DNA from: DASUAS01 sp963720765
GTDB taxonomy: Bacteria > Actinomycetota > Acidimicrobiia > IMCC26256 > DASPTH01
DNA: 64,000 nt
Direction of reading: 5' to 3'
Assembly: GCA_963720765.1 (NCBI GenBank)
Contig: CAVRGS010000011.1
Coordinates: 438,114 to 502,113, forward strand
Under the pieces are notes generated by a model. That model was not told where the DNA came from, made no database searches, and worked only from the letters and a program-made list of their open reading frames with translations. The first letter of the stretch is position 1, and each line of letters begins with the position of its first letter. Below are positions 19,057-27,113 of the stretch, in pieces. The position numbers and the translations under genes are program-made.

Positions 19057-20724
19057 CTACTCGACGCCGACGAGGTACGGGTAGAGCGGTTGGTCGCCGC
19101 GGTGCACCTCGACCTCCACGTGCGGGTGCGCGTCGGCGAGGTGTTCGGCCAGCCGCGCCGTGTCGTCGGCGTCGGCTTCGGCGCCCACGATGATCGTGAC
19201 CAGCTCGGCGTCGTCGTCGACCAGCACGTCGACCAGCGCGACCGCGGCGTCGAGGGCCGACTTCACCGCCACGTGGATGCCGTCGCGCGTGATGGCGATC
19301 CAGTCGCCGTCGGCGATCGGCCCACACTCCGCCACGCTGTCGCGCACCGCCTGCGTGACCTCGCCGGCACGGACGCGTGCGGCGGCCTCCGCCATCGCGA
19401 CGTGGTTGTCCTCCAACGACGCGTCGGCGTCGTAGGCGACCAGCGCGGTCAGCGCCTCGACCACGGCCGCGGTGGGGACCACCATCACCGGGGTGTCGGT
19501 GAGGTCCGGCACCTGCTTCGCCACCGGCACGATGTTCTTGTTGTTGGGCAGCACCACCACGCCCTCGGCCACGCACGCATCGACGGCTTCGAGGATCTGG
19601 GCGGTCGACGGGTTCATCGACTGCCCGCCCGCCACGACCTGCTGCACCCCGAGCCCGAGCAGCAGCGTGCGCAGACCATCGCCCACCGCCACCGCCACCA
19701 CCGCGGTCGTCACCGGCGTGACCGGTGCCGGCGGACGTCCCTCGCCGCCGGGTCCGTGTGGCTCCTCGTGGTGACCGACCTGCTCGAGGAGGTCGGTGAC
19801 GCGGATGTCACGCGGGCGGCCGACTGCGATCCCGGCCTCGATGGCAGCGCCGATGTCGTCGGTGTGCACGTGGCAGTTCCAGAGTCCGTCGCCGCCGACC
19901 ACCACGATCGAGTCGCCCAGCGCGCCCCATGACGACTTGAAGCTGTCGATGTGCGCGTCGGGTGCCTCGAGGAAGAACATCACCTCGTACCGGAGGTCGC
20001 CGACGCCTCCTCCGTCGGCCGCCGTCCCGGCGCCCGCTTCACTCCCGACCCTGACGCTGCTGTGCACCTCCTCCGCCGCGGGGAGCGGCGCGCCACTGAC
20101 GACGTTGAGGCACGCGGCGATCAGCAGCTCGAACCCGCGTCCGCCGGCGTCGACCACCCCGGCCTCGCGCAGCACGGGCAGCAGGTCGGGCGTGCTCGCC
20201 ACCGCGTCCCGGGCCGCGCCCGCGGCGCGTTCGAGCACCCCTGCCAGCGTGGTCTCGCCCTCGCTCACCGCGCGCTCCACCGACTCCGCGGCCGAACGCA
20301 CCACGGTGAGGATGGTGCCCTCGACCGGGCGGAGCACCGCCTGGTACGCGGCGTCGGCGGCCCGTCGCAACCCGGTGGCCACGTCGGCGCCGGACACCGC
20401 GTCGAGCGGGGAGAAGGTGTCGGCCATGCCCCGGAGGATCTGCGAGAGGATGACGCCCGAGTTCCCGCGGGCACCCATGAGCGACCCGTGGCGGATCGCC
20501 TCACACACCTCCTCCATCGCGTGCGTCCCGCCCGCGTCGACGGTGGCGTCGAGCTCGCCCACCACCGACTCGAGCGTCAGCGCCATGTTGGTGCCGGTGT
20601 CGCCGTCGGGCACCGGGTACACGTTGAGGGCGTTGAGCTCGTCCTGATGGGTGCGCAAGGCGTCGCGGTAGGTGGACACGATCCGCCGCAGGTCGCCCGG
20701 GGCCAACTGCTGCAGGACCGTCAC
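19057..20724 (-). CDS. FakA/YloV-like DhaL (DAK2) domain protein
   Basis: Family members are fatty-acid kinases (FakA with FakB) or DhaL-like kinases. I chose the GTG at 20724, giving VTVLQQLAPGDLRRIVSTYR, with a divergent rpmB start upstream. The DhaL ATP/Mg site is NVYPVPDGDTGTNMALTL, with later GARGNSGVILSQILRGMA and VDAGGRGFELLI. The middle domain has YEVMFFLEA and HVHTDDIGAAIEAG, followed by a C-terminal DegV-like half (VVLPNNKNIVPVA). The 555 residues match YloV. The frame is intact. The fakA-recG-rsmD-coaD order is actinobacterial. Confidence 0.9.
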   Translation of the reverse strand: MTVLQQLAPGDLRRIVSTYRDALRTHQDELNALNVYPVPDGDTGTNMALTLESVVGELDATVDAGGTHAMEEVCEAIRHGSLMGARGNSGVILSQILRGMADTFSPLDAVSGADVATGLRRAADAAYQAVLRPVEGTILTVVRSAAESVERAVSEGETTLAGVLERAAGAARDAVASTPDLLPVLREAGVVDAGGRGFELLIAACLNVVSGAPLPAAEEVHSSVRVGSEAGAGTAADGGGVGDLRYEVMFFLEAPDAHIDSFKSSWGALGDSIVVVGGDGLWNCHVHTDDIGAAIEAGIAVGRPRDIRVTDLLEQVGHHEEPHGPGGEGRPPAPVTPVTTAVVAVAVGDGLRTLLLGLGVQQVVAGGQSMNPSTAQILEAVDACVAEGVVVLPNNKNIVPVAKQVPDLTDTPVMVVPTAAVVEALTALVAYDADASLEDNHVAMAEAAARVRAGEVTQAVRDSVAECGPIADGDWIAITRDGIHVAVKSALDAAVALVDVLVDDDAELVTIIVGAEADADDTARLAEHLADAHPHVEVEVHRGDQPLYPYLVGVE

Positions 20725-20794
20725 GGCTGGGATCGTACCTGGCCCACTGCTATCCTCGACCGTTCGTCCCGGTCTACGAGCAAGGGTCCCTGTC

Positions 20795-20984
20795 ATGGCG
20801 TCGGTTTGCGAGGTGTGCGGCAAGAAGCCGCAATTCGGTAAGCGCATCAGCCACTCGCACCGGCGCACCAACCGTCGCTGGAACCCGAACGTGCAGAAGG
20901 TCCGGGCGATCGTCGAACGGCTCGCCGAAGCGGCTCCACGTGTGCACCTCCTGCCTCAAGGCAGGCAAGGTCCAGAAGCCCTGA
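20795..20984 (+). CDS. rpmB: 50S ribosomal protein L28 (one-base insertion)
   Basis: The ATG at 20795 gives ASVCEVCGKKPQFGKRISHS, the L28 start with a CxxC pair, then RTNRRWNPNVQKVRAIV. Deleting one A from the AA at 20916-20917 restores DGSPKRLHVCTSCLKAGKVQ and the stop at 20982-20984. The rest of L28 then fits at about 62 residues, including the second CxxC. This is a clean example of a homopolymer indel in an essential gene. A TATCCT element at 20751-20756 may be its -10 box, but no good -35 box is seen. Confidence 0.94.
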
Positions 20985-21001
20985 CGACGGATTCGGCTGT
21001 C

Positions 21002-21229
21002 GTGCAGGGCGTCGTGCGGATGTTCGACCCGCTCTCGGGCGAGGGCATCGTCGTGAACGAAGCCGACCGGGCCGAGCTCGCCTTCGCCGCCGACGCGCTC
21101 GAGGGCTCGCTGTTCCAGACGCTGCGCCAGGGCCAGCGGATCAACTTCGACCTCGACGCCGAGGGGCGCGCCACCAAGGTGCGGTTCGGCTCCGAGGTCG
21201 ACATGGGCCTCCCCAGCGCCCAGGTCTGA
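21002..21229 (+). CDS. Cold-shock-domain-like small protein
   Basis: A 75-residue protein starting at a GTG 17 bases after the rpmB stop. It reads VQGVVRMFDPLSGEGIVVNE and later LRQGQRINFDLDAEGRATKV. This follows the layout of a cold-shock domain (strand, FDPxxGxGxI turn, final QGxxVxFDxxxGR strands). The aromatic RNP1 motif GFGFI is replaced by GEGIVV and RNP2 is weak, so nucleic-acid binding is uncertain. Its place behind rpmB suggests co-transcription. The assignment rests on pattern only. Confidence 0.6.
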   Translation: MQGVVRMFDPLSGEGIVVNEADRAELAFAADALEGSLFQTLRQGQRINFDLDAEGRATKVRFGSEVDMGLPSAQV

Positions 21230-21236
21230 AGCGCTC

Positions 21237-21250
21237 CCCCGATTTCGGGG
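21237..21250 (+). terminator. Short GC hairpin after the cold-shock-like gene
   Basis: CCCCGA, two bases, TCGGGG: a 6-bp perfect stem 8 bases after the stop at 21229. There is no T run after it, so it is at best a weak terminator. Confidence 0.3.
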
Positions 21251-21342
21251 CTCCCGTGTCGGGCTCCCATTTCGGGGAGGAGCCGAGCGCGCCAGTACAG
21301 TGATCGGCACCCAATTTTCGGTCGGTTGACTGGAGGCGCAAC

Positions 21343-23145
21343 GTGGCGCTGGTGCAGGCCCCCACCCGTAATGCTCGACTCCTCGCCTGGGTCGACGAGA
21401 TGGTCGAGCTCTGCCAGCCGGACGACGTCCACTGGTTCGACGGGTCCGAGGAAGAGCACGCCCTCCTGTGCAAGCAGCTGGTCGATGCCGGGACGTTCAC
21501 CGAGCTCGATCCGGCCAAGCGGCCAGGCTCGTACTGGGCGCACTCCGACCCGAGCGACGTCGCCAGGGTGGAGGACCGCACCTTCATCTGTTCGGCCGAC
21601 GAGGCCGACGCCGGTCCCACCAACAACTGGAAGGACCCGGCGGAGATGCGGACCAAGCTCGACGAGCTGTTCCGCGGCTCGATGAAGGGCCGCACCATGT
21701 ACGTGGTGCCCTTCAGCATGGGTCCGCTCGGCTCTCCGCTCTCCTACATCGGCGTCGAGATCACCGATTCGCCGTACGTCGCGGTGAGCATGCGCACGAT
21801 GACGCGCGCCGGCCAGGCCGCGCTCGACGTGCTCGGGAGCGACGGCGAGTTCGTGCCCTGCGTCCACTCGGTCGGCGCGCCGCTCGCGCCCGGCGAGGAA
21901 GACGTCGCATGGCCGTGCAACGCCGAGGAGAAGTGGATCGTGCACTTCCCGGAGACGCGCGAGATCTGGTCGTACGGATCGGGCTACGGCGGCAACGCGC
22001 TGCTGGGCAAGAAGTGCTTCGCGCTGCGCATCGCGTCGGTGATCGCGCGCGACGAGGGTTGGCTCGCCGAGCACATGCTCATCCTGAAGATCACGAGCCC
22101 CGAGGGCCGCGTGAAGTACATCGCCGCCGCGTTCCCGTCGGCGTGCGGCAAGACCAATCTCGCCATGCTGATCCCGACCATCCCCGGCTGGAGCGTGGAG
22201 ACCATCGGCGACGACATCGCCTGGATGAAATTCGGCGACGAGGGTCGCCTGCACGCCATCAACCCCGAGTTCGGGATCTTCGGCGTGGCTCCCGGCACCA
22301 ACGAGAAGTCCAACCCGAACGCTCTGCACGCGATGGACGAGAACACCGTGTTCACCAACACCGCGCTCACCGACGACGGCGACGTGTGGTGGGAAGACCT
22401 CACCGACGAGCCGCCCGCGCACCTCACCGACTGGAAGGGCCAGTCGTGGACGCCCGAGTCGGAGGGCCCCGCGGCGCACCCGAACTCGCGCTTCTGCTCA
22501 CCGGCCTCGCAGGTCCCGTCGATCGCGCCGGAGTGGCAAGACCCGAAGGGCGTGCCGATCTCGGCGTTCCTCTTCGGCGGCCGACGCGCCACCACCGTGC
22601 CGCTCGTGTACGAGTCGCACTCGTGGCAGCACGGGGTGCTCGTCGCCGCGACCATGGGCTCGGAGAAGACGGCCGCCGCGACCGGCGGGCTCGGCGAGTT
22701 GCGCCGCGACCCGTTCGCGATGCTGCCGTTCTGCGGCTACAACATGGCCGACTACTTCACGCACTGGCTGAGCATGGCGCAGCGCACCGACGAGGCGTCG
22801 CTGCCGTCGATCTACGGGGTGAACTGGTTCCGCAAGGATGCCGACGGCAAGTTCCTCTGGCCCGGCTTCGGCGAGAACTCTCGCGTGCTCGAGTGGATCT
22901 GCAAGCGACTCGACGGTGACGCGTCAGGTCGGGACACCGCCATCGGCGTGGTGCCCGAGCCCGACGATCTCGATCTCGAGGGCCTCGACGTGTCGGTCGA
23001 CGACGTCGCGGCCGCACTCGCGGTCGACACCGCCGCGTTCCAGGCCGAGATCCCCGGGATCCGCGAGTACTTCGCGGGCTTCGGTGAGCGCATGCCTCGC
23101 GAACTGCTCGAGCAGCTCGACGCACTCGAGGCACGTCTGTCGTAA
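21343..23145 (+). CDS. pckG: Phosphoenolpyruvate carboxykinase, GTP-dependent
   Basis: PckG interconverts oxaloacetate and PEP with GTP, linking the TCA cycle to gluconeogenesis. The GTG at 21343 follows TGGAGG by 7 bases. The 600-residue frame is intact. The kinase-1a loop is AAFPSACGKTNLAML, with the reactive cysteine. Kinase 2/metal residues lie in TIGDDIAWMKF. The substrate arginine region is RTMYVVPFSMGPLGSP, and GYNMADYFTHWL lies in the C-terminal part. Length and motifs are those of the GTP family, not the ATP family. It stands alone between two small genes. Confidence 0.97.
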   Translation: MALVQAPTRNARLLAWVDEMVELCQPDDVHWFDGSEEEHALLCKQLVDAGTFTELDPAKRPGSYWAHSDPSDVARVEDRTFICSADEADAGPTNNWKDPAEMRTKLDELFRGSMKGRTMYVVPFSMGPLGSPLSYIGVEITDSPYVAVSMRTMTRAGQAALDVLGSDGEFVPCVHSVGAPLAPGEEDVAWPCNAEEKWIVHFPETREIWSYGSGYGGNALLGKKCFALRIASVIARDEGWLAEHMLILKITSPEGRVKYIAAAFPSACGKTNLAMLIPTIPGWSVETIGDDIAWMKFGDEGRLHAINPEFGIFGVAPGTNEKSNPNALHAMDENTVFTNTALTDDGDVWWEDLTDEPPAHLTDWKGQSWTPESEGPAAHPNSRFCSPASQVPSIAPEWQDPKGVPISAFLFGGRRATTVPLVYESHSWQHGVLVAATMGSEKTAAATGGLGELRRDPFAMLPFCGYNMADYFTHWLSMAQRTDEASLPSIYGVNWFRKDADGKFLWPGFGENSRVLEWICKRLDGDASGRDTAIGVVPEPDDLDLEGLDVSVDDVAAALAVDTAAFQAEIPGIREYFAGFGERMPRELLEQLDALEARLS

Positions 23146-23191
23146 GCGGCGTTACGCTCGAACCCTGCGCTTCGACCTTGGGGGTTCGACG

Positions 23192-23429
23192 ATGAGCGTG
23201 TCCGCGTACGTGTTGATCCAGACCGAGGTGGGAAGGGCCGAGAAGGTCGCCACCGCCGCGCGTGACATCGCCGGCGTGGTGGCCGCCGACAACGTGGCCG
23301 GCCCCTACGACGTGATCGTGAAGACGGAGGCCGCCGACGCTCGACGATCTCGGCCAGCTCGTGGTGTCGGCGATCCAGAAGGTCGAAGGCATCACCCGCA
23401 CGTTCACCTGCCCCGTCGTCAACCTCTGA
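23192..23429 (+). CDS. Lrp/AsnC ligand-binding (RAM) domain protein (one frameshift)
   Basis: A stand-alone RAM domain of about 78 residues without a DNA-binding part. Such proteins bind amino acids or pair with full Lrp regulators. The ATG at 23192 gives MSVSAYVLIQTEVGRAEKVA, then VVAADNVAGPYDVIVKTEA. A frame change near 23340 is needed to reach LDDLGQLVVSAIQKVEGITR and the C-terminus TFTCPVVNL. The protein fits the beta-alpha-beta-beta-alpha-beta layout. A long hairpin follows the stop. Confidence 0.85.
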
Positions 23430-23437
23430 CCCCGCCA

Positions 23438-23482
23438 TCTGGCGTGGTTCCTGTGCTGCAACGGCACACCAACCACGCCAGA
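23438..23482. terminator. Long inverted repeat between two convergent genes
   Basis: TCTGGCGTGGTT at 23438-23449 pairs perfectly with AACCACGCCAGA at 23471-23482. Inside the loop TGTGC and GCACA pair again across a CC/CC bulge and a 7-base loop. The whole is a near-continuous 17-bp hairpin. It lies between the convergent RAM-domain gene and ddl, a typical place for a two-way terminator. Neither side has a clear T run. Confidence 0.55.
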
Positions 23483-23499
23483 ACGCGAAGCGGAGGAGG

Positions 23500-24568
23500 T
23501 CAGCGCTGGCGGCCGGCCCTCGCGGTGCGCCGCGGCGTGGCGGGCGAGCGCGAGGTCGATGAGGCGATCGAGCAACTCGGGGTACGGCACGCCGGTCGCC
23601 TCCCACAGCCGCGGGTACATCGAGATCGGGGTGAACCCGGGAATCGTGTTCACCTCGTTGACCAGGAAGGTGCCCTCGGACGACAGGAACAGGTCGACCC
23701 GGGCCATCGCCTCGCACCGGCACGCCTCGAAGGCTCGGCACGCGAGCAGCTGCGCCTCCGCGAGCTGCTCGTCGGTGAGCGACGCGGGCACCAGCAGCTC
23801 GGCGTCGTCGGCCTCGTACTTGTCGACGTAGGAGTAGAAGTCGTCCCCGGGCACGATCTCGCCGGCCACCGACACCGTGGGCGGATCGTCGCCGAGCACC
23901 GCGAGCTCGATCTCGCGACCGGTGATCGCCTCCTCCACCACGATCCACTCGTCGTACGAGAGCGCAAGGTCGCACGCCGCGTCGAACTCGGCGCGGTCCC
24001 GTGCCTTCGAGACACCGACCGACGAGCCGAGGTTGGCCGGCTTCACGAAGCAGGGGTAACCGAGCCCGGCTTCGACCTGCTCGGCGAGCGAGGCGCGGTC
24101 GTGGCCGTCGCGGAACGTGACCGTCCGCGCGTACGGCAGGTCCGCTGCTGTGAATGCGTTCTTCATCGCGACCTTGTCCATCCCGATCGCGGAGCCGACG
24201 ACGCCCGAGCCCACGTACGGCAGGTCGGCCAGCTCGAGCAGCCCCTGCACCGTGCCGTCCTCGCCGTAGGGCCCGTGGAGCAGGGGGAACACGACATCGA
24301 CGTCGAGTGCACCGAGCGCCGGCGCGACCTCGCCGTCGATCGCGAAGGCGCTCGGCAGCGCGGCCGGACCGGCGTCGATGGCGCGCTGCGCGGAGTCGGC
24401 CAGCAACCACCGACCGTCGGTGGTGATCGCCACCGGCACGACCTCGTAGCGCTCGCGGTCGAGTGCCCGCGCCACCGCGACCGCGGTCACGCGTGACACG
24501 TCGTGTTCGGCCGATCGACCACCGAAGAGCAGCAGCACCCGCTGGCGCGTGACTTCCGTTCCCGACAC
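23500..24568 (-). CDS. ddl: D-alanine-D-alanine ligase (3' end uncertain)
   Basis: Ddl makes the D-Ala-D-Ala dipeptide for peptidoglycan. The start region reads RVLLLFGGRSAEHDVSRVTA, the family GGxSxEHxVS motif. The ATP-grasp part has YPCFVKPANLGSSVGVSKA, EWIVVEEAITGREIELAVLG and FLVNEVNTIPGFTPISMYP. After HREGRPPALTSS the open frame runs on through the hairpin and antisense to the next genes, which is not natural. A single frame change near 23510 reaches a stop at 23500-23502, and I placed the end there. About 355 residues, a normal length. Next downstream on this strand is antisense to the RAM-domain gene. Confidence 0.92.
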
Positions 24569-24572
24569 CGGC

Positions 24573-24938
24573 TCAACCCGCCTGCAGCACGGCTCGGATC
24601 CCGAGCCCCATCAGGAACAGGCCGACGAGCCCGTAGAACATCTCGCGGCGGCCGCGCATCTGGCGACGGTACTGGTAGGCGATGCCGACGGTGAGGAACG
24701 CCACGAACCCGTAGAACATGTGGAAGCGCGGCGCCACGTAGTCCTTGCTCGCGACCAGGATCGAGCCGACGAGCACCTGCAGCATGATCGCCGACTCGGC
24801 GATGATCGTGACGATCCACACGTACTTGCCGCGGGCCGCCTTCCATCGCCACGCGACGAGCGCGATCACGCCGGCGAGGGCGTTGAGCCCGATCGCGACG
24901 TAGCCCCAGACCTTGTGGAAGTCGAGCAGTGTGGACAC
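24573..24938 (-). CDS. Small four-helix membrane protein, unknown function
   Basis: A 121-residue protein with about four hydrophobic segments: VAIGLNALAGVIALVAW, IVTIIAESAIMLQVLVGSIL, FYGFVAFLTVGIAYQY and FYGLVGLFLMGLGIRAVL. A His near the start (DFHKVWGYV) and another in APRFHMFYGF could bind a cofactor such as heme, but that is only a thought. I do not recognise the family. It ends 4 bases before ddl and begins 24 bases after the MhuD-like gene on the same strand. Confidence 0.65.
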   Translation of the reverse strand: MSTLLDFHKVWGYVAIGLNALAGVIALVAWRWKAARGKYVWIVTIIAESAIMLQVLVGSILVASKDYVAPRFHMFYGFVAFLTVGIAYQYRRQMRGRREMFYGLVGLFLMGLGIRAVLQAG

Positions 24939-24962
24939 GAGGATCTCGCGCGGGGAACCGCG

Positions 24963-25280
24963 CTAGGAGACGGGCGCTTCCTCGTGCTGCACCACGTCGA
25001 ACTGCCAGAGGTCGCTGTGCGTGCTGACCGGACCCTGCGTGTTGTGCGCCTGGTGGCCGTGCTGGAACGCCGCGCTCTTCATCCAGTTCTGGAAGTCGTC
25101 CTCCGACGCCCAGCGCGTGTACACGAGGAAGGTGTCACGGTCGTCGGTGGGCCGGAGCAGCTCGAAGGCCTCGAACCCCGGCGACTTCGACACTTCGCCG
25201 GCGCGCGCCGCGAAGCGCCCCACCAGCTCCTCGGCGCGCTCCTTCGGCACCGTGATCGCGTTGATCTTGACGACGGACAT
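24963..25280 (-). CDS. MhuD-like heme-degrading/antibiotic-biosynthesis-type monooxygenase
   Basis: A 105-residue dimeric ferredoxin-like (ABM) protein. It starts MSVVKINAITVP, almost identical to mycobacterial MhuD (MPVVKINAIEVP), and shares SPGFEAFELLRP. The MhuD active-site Asn7 and Trp66 fall at the same numbers here (KIN7 and FQNW66). A histidine cluster HGHQAH at 74-79 stands at or within one residue of MhuD His75. The heme-oxygenase role is inferred from these residues. Other ABM members act on polyketides. Confidence 0.8.
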   Translation of the reverse strand: MSVVKINAITVPKERAEELVGRFAARAGEVSKSPGFEAFELLRPTDDRDTFLVYTRWASEDDFQNWMKSAAFQHGHQAHNTQGPVSTHSDLWQFDVVQHEEAPVS

Positions 25281-25304
25281 CTCCGCTCCTCGTAGGTCGG
25301 TGGA

Positions 25305-26143
25305 TCAGCTCTGGTCGCGCAGGAAGCGCTCGATCTCCGAAGCGAGCTCGTCGCCGCTCGGGAGCTCGGTCTCGTCGACCTCGGGCTCGCCGTCCTCGAT
25401 CGCGGTGATGACCTCCACCACGTCGGGACGGTCGGAGAGGCCCGCTTCGATGCGGTCGACGTAGGCGACGGATTGGTCGTCGAGCCCGTCGAGGTCGACG
25501 GCGATGTCGGCGAGGTCGCGCAGACGATCGAGCACGGCGCGGATCGCCGGCGGCGAAGCGCCCCCGGAGAGGTAGTGCGGCACCTGGGCCCACAGCGCGA
25601 GGGTGGGGATGCCGGCATCGCCGAGCATCACCTGGAGCACGCTCTGCGCCCCCGTGGGTCCGGTGTAGTCCTGGCGCCAGGCTCCCGCCCGTTCGACGAG
25701 CGCTTCGTCGGTGCCGGTGGCGAGCACGCTGATCGGACGCTTCGGTGCGAAGCCATGGCCGGGATGCCGCCGACGGTGAACGCCTCGGTGACGCCCAACT
25801 GCAGGGACACGTCGACCAGCTCGCCGAGCACCTCGCGCCAGCGCAACGACGGCTCGGGGCCCGTGCACAGCACGATGTCGCGACCGAGTCGACCCGCGCT
25901 CAGCGTGATCTCGGGCCAGTCGATCTCTCGCGAGACGCCGTCGACCAGGTGCACGGTCGGGCGCGTCTGCTGCAGGTCCATGAGGTCGGCGAGATCGATG
26001 CGACCGAACGTGCGCGAGGCGTCGAGCTGCTCGTGCAGGAAGGCCACGCTGCCGCTGCCGGCAAGGCCCGCGTCGACCCAACCGGTCAGCGCGACGACCA
26101 GGATCGGGTCACGCAGCTGCGGCAGGGTGTCGATCTCGAGCAC
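25305..26143 (-). CDS. PAC2 (proteasome assembly chaperone-like) family protein (one frameshift)
   Basis: Actinobacterial PAC2-family proteins are of poorly known function; the name comes from eukaryotic proteasome chaperones. The GTG at 26143 gives VLEIDTLPQLRDPILVVALT and GWVDAGLAGSGSVAFL, the family GWxDAG motif, then VLCTGPEPSLRW and TVGGIPAMA. A frame change near 25750 leads to PISVLATGTDEALVERAG and ALWAQVPHYLSGGASPPAIR. The acidic tail ends FLRDQS. About 280 residues. It begins 22 bases after the DUF6159-like gene on the same strand. Confidence 0.82.
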
Positions 26144-26165
26144 CGTGCCACCTTCAGGGCCTCGC

Positions 26166-27061
26166 TCAGTTGCTGGACGGGCTCCCGAACATGCCGCCCT
26201 GGCCGCTCTGGTTGCCGCGATCGGTCCTTCGAGTGCTGCGCCGGCGGAACGCCGCATCGAAGTCGATGCCGGAGAATTCGCCCGGCACCTGGCCGTTCGC
26301 GGCGTAGTGGTAGAGCGCGGTGCGGTAGATGCCGCTCAGCGCCGAGACGATCACCGCGGCGACGAGCACCCAGATCACACCGACCACGCCCAGCACGATC
26401 AGACCGGCGGTGCCGAGGGCCGCGCCGATGACGATCAGCAGGACGCCCGGGAACGTGAGCAGGAAGCCGACGGCACCGAGTCCGAACTGGCCGATGACGT
26501 TCTCGCCCCAGGTCTTCTTGAAGAGATCCTTCGAGCGCTTGAGCGCGTCGCCCACGCCGAGGTCTTCGAGCACGAGGATCGGCACGACGAGGAACGTGAC
26601 GAGGTTCCAGGCCAGTCCCACGAGTCGGGCCACGATCGTGCCGATGATCCCGAACCGCTCCTCGATGGCCTGCAGGACCATGGTGACCGTGGCGGTGACG
26701 ATCGGCCCACGGCAACAGCCGGTGGAGCCGCGAGTTCGCGATCTCGAGCGCGCTGCGCAGCGGTGCTGTCCTGACCACGGAGACGCTGGTCCGCGCCGGC
26801 GACGAGGCCGGCGAGGAAGTACGTCTGCACCATCGCCAGCGCGAGGTAGGAGACGACGATGAGCACCCACCCGATGGGTTGCAGCGTGGTGCCGGTCGAC
26901 GAGTCGTCGATGCCGACGAGGGCGAACAGACCACCGAGCGCCGCGATCACGGCGAGCGAACCGAGCGCCGAGAGCACGGGGAACCAGGCCAGCGTCTTGT
27001 CCGCACGGAGCACCGCCCACGAGCGCTTGGCGATCTCCCAGGAGGTCTGGAAACGACTCAT
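26166..27061 (-). CDS. DUF6159-like multi-pass membrane protein (two frameshifts)
   Basis: The ATG at 27061 gives MSRFQTSWEIAKRSWAVLRA. It has membrane segments in FPVLSALGSLAVIAALGGLF and WVLIVVSYLALAMVQTYFLA. After frame changes near 26770 and 26705 it continues MVLQAIEERFGIIGTIVARL and VTFLVVPILVLEDLGVGDAL. Two further segments (VGFLLTFPGVLLIVIGAALG and after) precede GIYRTALYHYAANGQVPGEF. The start, the YRTALYHYA motif and the six-segment plan resemble DUF6159 proteins of actinobacteria. Function unknown. It is divergent from galK, with starts 52 bases apart. Confidence 0.65.
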
Positions 27062-27113
27062 GCCCTCCAGTATCGACGCTCGACGGCCCGCGATGTAGTC
27101 AGAATGACGGCTG

